NCBI RefSeq assembly: GCF_004337985.1
Contig: NC_043741.1
Coordinates: 5,729,445-5,793,444 of the forward strand
From: Pyricularia pennisetigena
Taxonomy: Eukaryota; Ascomycota; Sordariomycetes; Magnaporthales; Pyriculariaceae
DNA length: 64,000 bases
Direction of reading: 5' to 3'
The position numbers and the translations under genes are program-made. This document shows, piece after piece, positions 59,268-64,000 of this stretch (positions within the stretch are counted from its first letter, which is position 1; each line of letters opens with the position of its first letter). The notes beneath the pieces are model-generated. The model saw nothing but the letters and a program-made list of their open reading frames with translations. It was not told the DNA's origin and searched no databases.

Positions 59268-62087
59268 ATGGCGTTTGCCGCACAGTTAGGGGCCCAGGTA
59301 GAAGAGCTCATAGAAGCTATATGCCCCAGTGTTTACAAGGTACTTAGCCTTCCAAGTCCGGTCGGAAAAATCCCCGGAATAGTCTGTAAACAAATAGGAG
59401 CTGACTCTCCGCAGTCACAAAAGAGGCGGGTCGTTTCTCTCCGCGAAGAATGCCTCAAGACACTCCGTCACCACACTTTTACTCGGACGAACCAGTTTTT
59501 AGTTGAGGAAGAGCTTAACGGGCTTCAAGAGAAGTTTGTTGTGAACGGCCGCGATGGGCTCGCAGCTGCCTTGGAGACCCGCCGGGAAAATCTTGAGCCT
59601 CTCTCAACTAAATGGACGCCTGATATTCTTCACCTGTTGTTGGAACTATCAGATCAACCCCTTCAGCAGTCCCATCTGGCCGATCTTGAATTGCTGCGAA
59701 AATCAGACCCCGACACTGGACCGACTTTGAAATGGGAGGATATTGCCAATGAGGATGGTTGGGCCCATGACCGAGCTTTGTGGAGGAATGTCGACTTTGG
59801 TCCGGGCAGCTCCGAGGATGGGTCGTATGAAGAGCAATCAATTACAGGTGGTTCTTCCGACTCGGAAGACACATCCATCTCAGATGTCACCCCTCAGCTC
59901 AAGATTCCTCAAGAATCCAGCTCGATCGGGCCAAGCTCAGTCGACCTAGACGATGTTATCGAGTCTCAATCCTGGCGTTTGGAATCACCCCAAACCGACG
60001 AGGGGGGACGTACAAGCAAAATACCCATCACGGAGGCACAAGTCGTCAGGGAAATCCTGTTCATGTTACAGGGCCACAGGACCTCACTTTTTGACGAAAA
60101 ATGCGCTCCCGTCCTTGCGTATCAGCTGTCAGAGGTCTCATGGGAGACGTACCGCGCTTTGATCACAGCCGTCGCGGACACAGGACGCCCGCTGCAACCG
60201 CTTCGAGGTTTCATCGAAAGCCGGCAAGACGTGCCCTTGCTCCAGACCTTTCAGGATTGCATTCGGGAAGCCCTTCGAGCATTCGACAGGGAGATCGCAG
60301 CCATGCAGGCTCGCTATGTTGATCCAAAGATGGACGTCATGGTCAGCGTTATGGCGGTCATGGAAGAGGCCCAACTCCATCTGGCTTCATTGCGATCCCT
60401 TGGGGCCATTGTACAGAGACTTCGAGGTGAGCGATACCCCCACGCATTTCGCTACTTGGAGCTTTTGTTCGAGGCTACATGCGCATCACAGTTGCAAGGT
60501 GATCTGCCTGCCTATAAAACGCTGGGGTCTACTTTTCTCAGATGTTTTCAGGTTTACTTGCGCCCCATCAGGCTATGGATGGAGGAGGGTGAACTCTTGC
60601 CTGGTGACAAGATCTTCTTCATCTCGGAATCCAAGGTCAAACTGCCTTTGAATCAGATCTGGCAAAATCAGTTCAAACTTCGTCAGACTCTGGATGGACG
60701 GTTACATGCGCCAAGGTTCCTCCAGTTTGCAGTAGCGCGAATATACACGACCGGCAAGAGCATCGTAGTCTTGAAGCATCTGGGAATGAACGACTTGGCA
60801 GCGACCCAGCAGCAGAGCCGACAGCCTCCTAGCCTTGAATTTGCTAATGTTTGTCCACCTGGTTCGGAACTCGCCCCTTTCTCGGAGCTCTTTGCCAACG
60901 TGTTTGACGCGTGGATCAAAAGCAAGCACCACGCGACATCCTCTGTTCTCCAAAAGGCTCTATTTGAATCTTGCGGCCTGCGGTCCACACTAGGCGCCCT
61001 TCAGCACTTGTATCTCATGAAGGATGGTGCCGCTTCTGACAGTTTCACCTCGACCGTATTTTTTAAGATGGACAAGAGACAGCCGGGCTGGGACGACCGC
61101 TTCACGCTAACGGAACTTGCTCAGGAGGCTTTCTCTGGGCTGCTGGATGTGCATCGTGTGTCAGCATACTTTGACAAGCCAGAGGGCGCTCGTTCTGACA
61201 TGACTGGAGGTCGAATTTCTATTCGCGAAATGCTCCCTAGGCTCAAGCTTCGGTATCGTATGGCCTGGCCAGTTCAGCTGGTGATTAAGGGGGACTGCCT
61301 CGAGAGTTACCAAGGCATCTTTACCATGTTGTTGCAGCTGCGGCGGTCGATACATGCACTGAACATGCAACGCTTACTACTTGATGGAAAGGCCGAGGAA
61401 GGCATGCTCCGTGCAGAGTCCAGTGCCTACTACCGTCTGAGAATGAAGATGTTGTGGTTCTGCAACACTTTGATGACATACCTCACGACTCTGGTGTTCA
61501 CGCCAAACATTGAAGCGCTGAAGGAGGCTCTGAGCTCGGCAGAAGATGTCGATGGCATGATCCACCGCCACGCGGCATTCGTCGCCACGATGATTCAGGA
61601 ATCATGTTTGGGACCGAGACTGGACCCCATCAGGGAGTGCATGTTGGACGTACTGGACCTGGCCGCCGAACTGGAAGATTCGCGCAACATGACCGCCATC
61701 AGGGAAGCGGGCGAATCAAACGAGATCATGCGGCTCTCGACCATGTCCTCACCCCATCGAGTTTCCACGCTGTCGGGGGCCGACTTTCGGAAATCGCAGC
61801 TCAGGGGTCTTTATGTGAGCCCCAAGGAGAAGGAGGAGGACCACGACGAAGCGGAAGCAGAGGGTGAGCTCAATGCTGAGAGAGGCACGAAGAGAGCAGG
61901 TGGGAGAGCTCCCCAGACGCGCGAGCCCTATCCGACAACGCTCCGGCGGATCTCGGCCGACTTTGACAGGCACCTTAGGTTCATCGCTGGCGGGCTCAGA
62001 GGCGTCGCTCGTGCGAGCAGTGAGCCAGCTGCCGGCAAGTGGGACATACTTGCCGAGATGCTTGAGGCTGGAATATCCTCTATGTAG
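59268..62087 (+). CDS. Gamma-tubulin complex component, GCP5 type
   Basis: Scaffold subunit of the gamma-tubulin ring complex that nucleates microtubules at the spindle pole body. Read straight through, the frame is 939 residues. A probable intron lies at 59340-59414 (GTACTT donor, GCTGAC branch, CCGCAG acceptor); it is 75 bases, in frame and free of stops, so splicing would give 914 residues and remove a segment unlike the rest. The N-terminal region (about 30-200) has TRTNQFLVEEELNGLQEKF and an acidic Ser-rich linker. The GRIP1/GRIP2 Spc97/Spc98 domains follow from about 260 (VVREILFMLQGHRTSLFDEK) to the end, with YRMAWPVQLVIKGDCLESYQ and LRRSIHALNMQRLL. GCP5/Mod21 is favoured over GCP4 or GCP6 on length and N-terminus. 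Confidence 0.88.
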   Translation: MAFAAQLGAQVEELIEAICPSVYKVLSLPSPVGKIPGIVCKQIGADSPQSQKRRVVSLREECLKTLRHHTFTRTNQFLVEEELNGLQEKFVVNGRDGLAAALETRRENLEPLSTKWTPDILHLLLELSDQPLQQSHLADLELLRKSDPDTGPTLKWEDIANEDGWAHDRALWRNVDFGPGSSEDGSYEEQSITGGSSDSEDTSISDVTPQLKIPQESSSIGPSSVDLDDVIESQSWRLESPQTDEGGRTSKIPITEAQVVREILFMLQGHRTSLFDEKCAPVLAYQLSEVSWETYRALITAVADTGRPLQPLRGFIESRQDVPLLQTFQDCIREALRAFDREIAAMQARYVDPKMDVMVSVMAVMEEAQLHLASLRSLGAIVQRLRGERYPHAFRYLELLFEATCASQLQGDLPAYKTLGSTFLRCFQVYLRPIRLWMEEGELLPGDKIFFISESKVKLPLNQIWQNQFKLRQTLDGRLHAPRFLQFAVARIYTTGKSIVVLKHLGMNDLAATQQQSRQPPSLEFANVCPPGSELAPFSELFANVFDAWIKSKHHATSSVLQKALFESCGLRSTLGALQHLYLMKDGAASDSFTSTVFFKMDKRQPGWDDRFTLTELAQEAFSGLLDVHRVSAYFDKPEGARSDMTGGRISIREMLPRLKLRYRMAWPVQLVIKGDCLESYQGIFTMLLQLRRSIHALNMQRLLLDGKAEEGMLRAESSAYYRLRMKMLWFCNTLMTYLTTLVFTPNIEALKEALSSAEDVDGMIHRHAAFVATMIQESCLGPRLDPIRECMLDVLDLAAELEDSRNMTAIREAGESNEIMRLSTMSSPHRVSTLSGADFRKSQLRGLYVSPKEKEEDHDEAEAEGELNAERGTKRAGGRAPQTREPYPTTLRRISADFDRHLRFIAGGLRGVARASSEPAAGKWDILAEMLEAGISSM

Positions 62088-63013
62088 AAGTGGGTGACGG
62101 GATTGGTGGGCTATCAAGATGCATATATGTCTTTGGGCGTAGAATATTGGCCATTGCCGCCTTGTCCCTGTGGAAGATGCAGTGAACAGAGGTGTTTGTA
62201 TACCGCTTGACCTAGTTATGGGCAGGTTAGTTCATCAAAGGGTCTTTGACAGTTTCACAACAATATGTATATATTATTATCTACTGGCTAATATACCCTT
62301 CAGTGACTTTGTTGAATAAAGTCTATGGGGCTGATCTTGTACGCATATTGAAATGCGCTATCCAACATCACTTGACTTTCAAGCAGTATAAACAAAAATA
62401 GATAAAAGAAGAAAACAAAAACAAAAGCAAAAACTCTACTACACTGTAGTTCTACGTCTGACAACTCTGAAGAACCAATGCAAAAATATCCATTCAAGGC
62501 ACTAGAGCTCATCAGTCGCCATGTCGATATCGCTCCTTACCCGAGCTCTTATCGACCGTGCCAAGCCCTCGTGATTGTATCTTGACGATGGACTTTGACT
62601 AACAACTACTAGCAGAGTTGAGGGAACCTTGTTTTTCCGGATCAGATTGATTGATTGGACACTCCCGCAACAAAACGACCTCGTATCCTGTCCAATCAAA
62701 ACAGAGTTACGGCTGTGGAGATTGTCGTTTTCTTTGGACTTTTTTTTTTCAGGGGGTGGGGGGAAACGGACGGCGGCGGCAATAATGGCCAAAAGATTAT
62801 AAAATATACCAAGAGAATCACACCTCATGCGACTCGAGCGGTTCCAGTCCCTTGGGACGAACTGGATTGACTTCTTCTGGTCCTTTTGCCTTCCTGTTTC
62901 GCTCGTGACCTTGATTGCAGCTACTCCCCTTGTCCTATTATCTCTCTTTTTGCGCCCCCGCCGCCGCTGGAGGAAGGAGGGGCGCGGTCACGTACCATAC
63001 GGTACGTAGTCAA

Positions 63014-63036
63014 GGGGGGGGGGGGGGGGGGGGGGG

Positions 63037-63065
<29 letters not shown>
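63014..63065. repeat. G23-A29 compound homopolymer
   Basis: Twenty-three G followed by 29 A, next to a gap-rich area. The exact lengths are unlikely to be reliable. Confidence 0.85.
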
Positions 63066-63067
<2 letters not shown>

Positions 63068-63336
63068 CGAGAGAGCTCATCAAAGTCGACCGACATATTC
63101 AGCAGACAGCTTATTAATGCTTGGCCCAAGAACAAATCAGAGAAATCACCTCTTTAGAAATTCGGTTTCTCGCCATATTTGGTTGAAGAAGTTCGGTGGG
63201 CGGCAGACTTCGGCTAATCGGCACAGGTCAGTCGCGGAATTGGACCCGTACTATAAACTCCCCAGAGCGACGAGCAACTCCAGGAGGGGGAGGAGTAAAA
63301 GCATCACAGCGCTGAGCACGTCTAAACGACTCCTGC

Positions 63337-63347
63337 NNNNNNNNNNN
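63337..63347. other. Assembly gap (11 N) beside T17
   Basis: Undetermined bases directly followed by a T-run. Confidence 0.98.
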
Positions 63348-64000
63348 TTTTTTTTTTTTTTTTTGGGTGCGGTACCGAACAAAGTGGGTGTGGGGGGCCG
63401 CCGGTGTCCGCTCGAGAGAAACAGAATAAAGAACAAGATGGTTGACAGGTTTCGCTCGGCAGCTGTGGTTGGTGCAACCGCGTTGTCCTCCCACGCCCCT
63501 TCCGCTTCGCAAAAAAAACCAAAGTGGGCTTTTTGCCATGCCGAGGACTGGGGCAAGGAACGGCAGAAAACCAGAACCGGTTGAATTCCTTTTCGTTTTT
63601 CTTGTCTTGCGGACACTGAGTGCGGGCTGGCACTTTGCTCAATCCGGACATTGGGCCGTTCACACCTCATGTTCTCATGCGGCGCGGGATTCCCAGACGG
63701 GGCCGGTCTGTCCTTTGCTCCTCCTACCTCCTCCGGCGGGAGGGGAATAGGAGATAATAGTCGGCAGCCGGCATAATGTTTTTGATTGTGATTTTCAAAT
63801 CATATTATGCTCATTGGTGATCATTCCACTGTTTGTCGACGACTTGCTTGTGCATACTCCTTCACGGCAAAGCTTTCTGATCTTTGGCCTCATTGATCGT
63901 CGTGGTCAGGAAACAGAAAGTGTAGTGTAGTTGCTTTTGTCGCATCAAAGTAATTAATCAAACGACATGAGCGAAACACTCGGTAGCAGAAAAGCTGGGT

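Larger units (their letters stand above)
62088..64000. other. Terminal intergenic region, homopolymer-rich, with gap
   Basis: No supported gene. G23 (63014-63036) runs directly into A29 (63037-63065); 11 Ns at 63337-63347 are followed by T17. A 232-codon open frame that crosses these tracts and the Ns is not credible. The last 300 bases are ordinary intergenic sequence. Confidence 0.55.

Noticed and set aside
62886..63584. 232-residue frame near the right end
   Set aside because: Runs through G23, A29 and 11 Ns; translation is poly-Gly, poly-Lys and poly-Phe.
1..64000. CRISPR arrays, operons, biosynthetic gene cluster
   Set aside because: The window is fungal nuclear DNA; no regularly spaced repeats and no backbone synthase, transporter and tailoring-enzyme grouping were seen.

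Overview
This window is nuclear DNA of a filamentous ascomycete, most likely a Sordariomycete and possibly of the Magnaporthales. The protein-coding genes are compact, moderately GC-rich, carry short introns (about 60 to 370 bases, with GT..AG ends and CTAAC/CTGAC-like branch sites), and match fungal housekeeping families such as Met12-type MTHFR, Rit1, Dsc1/Tul1, Kre2 and Utp13. Intergenic DNA is rich in long poly-T/poly-A tracts, pyrimidine tracts and microsatellites. There are six stretches of N, most beside homopolymers, so this is a draft assembly and some joins need caution.

Layout. 0-10 kb: an ER protein disulfide isomerase ending in KDEL, a tiny three-exon HSBP1, a small AT-rich secreted protein, the membrane RING ligase Dsc1/Tul1, a HAD hydrolase, and Rit1 (initiator tRNA ribosylphosphate transferase). 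10-18 kb: a Zn2Cys6 transcription factor at 15.0-17.6 kb, plus an apparently identical 1.6 kb partial copy of its 3' part at 10.3-11.9 kb; both copies end in the same T24 run. 18-33 kb: Sad1/USP39, class II eIF4E (4EHP type), Met12, then a gene-poor stretch and the NAD malic enzyme. 33-46.6 kb: WDR83/MORG1, a PQ-loop membrane protein, a nuclear protein with a duplicated exon-encoded motif behind a 2 kb pyrimidine-rich leader, an unrecognised four-exon membrane protein, and Utp13. 47-64 kb: a Sis1-type J-protein, a 5.5 kb region with no recognisable gene, a small Ser-rich protein with a TATA box upstream, Yju2, the Kre2/Mnt1 mannosyltransferase, GCP5, and a homopolymer-rich tail.

The genes are not an operon or a biosynthetic cluster. 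Loose functional themes are the secretory pathway (PDI, Dsc1, Kre2, PQ-loop protein) and RNA processing or translation (Rit1, Sad1, eIF4E2, WDR83, Utp13, Yju2). No CRISPR, no rRNA, no intact transposon and no convincing tRNA was seen. Exon boundaries were placed by hand from splice signals, reading frame and family similarity; no alignment was run.
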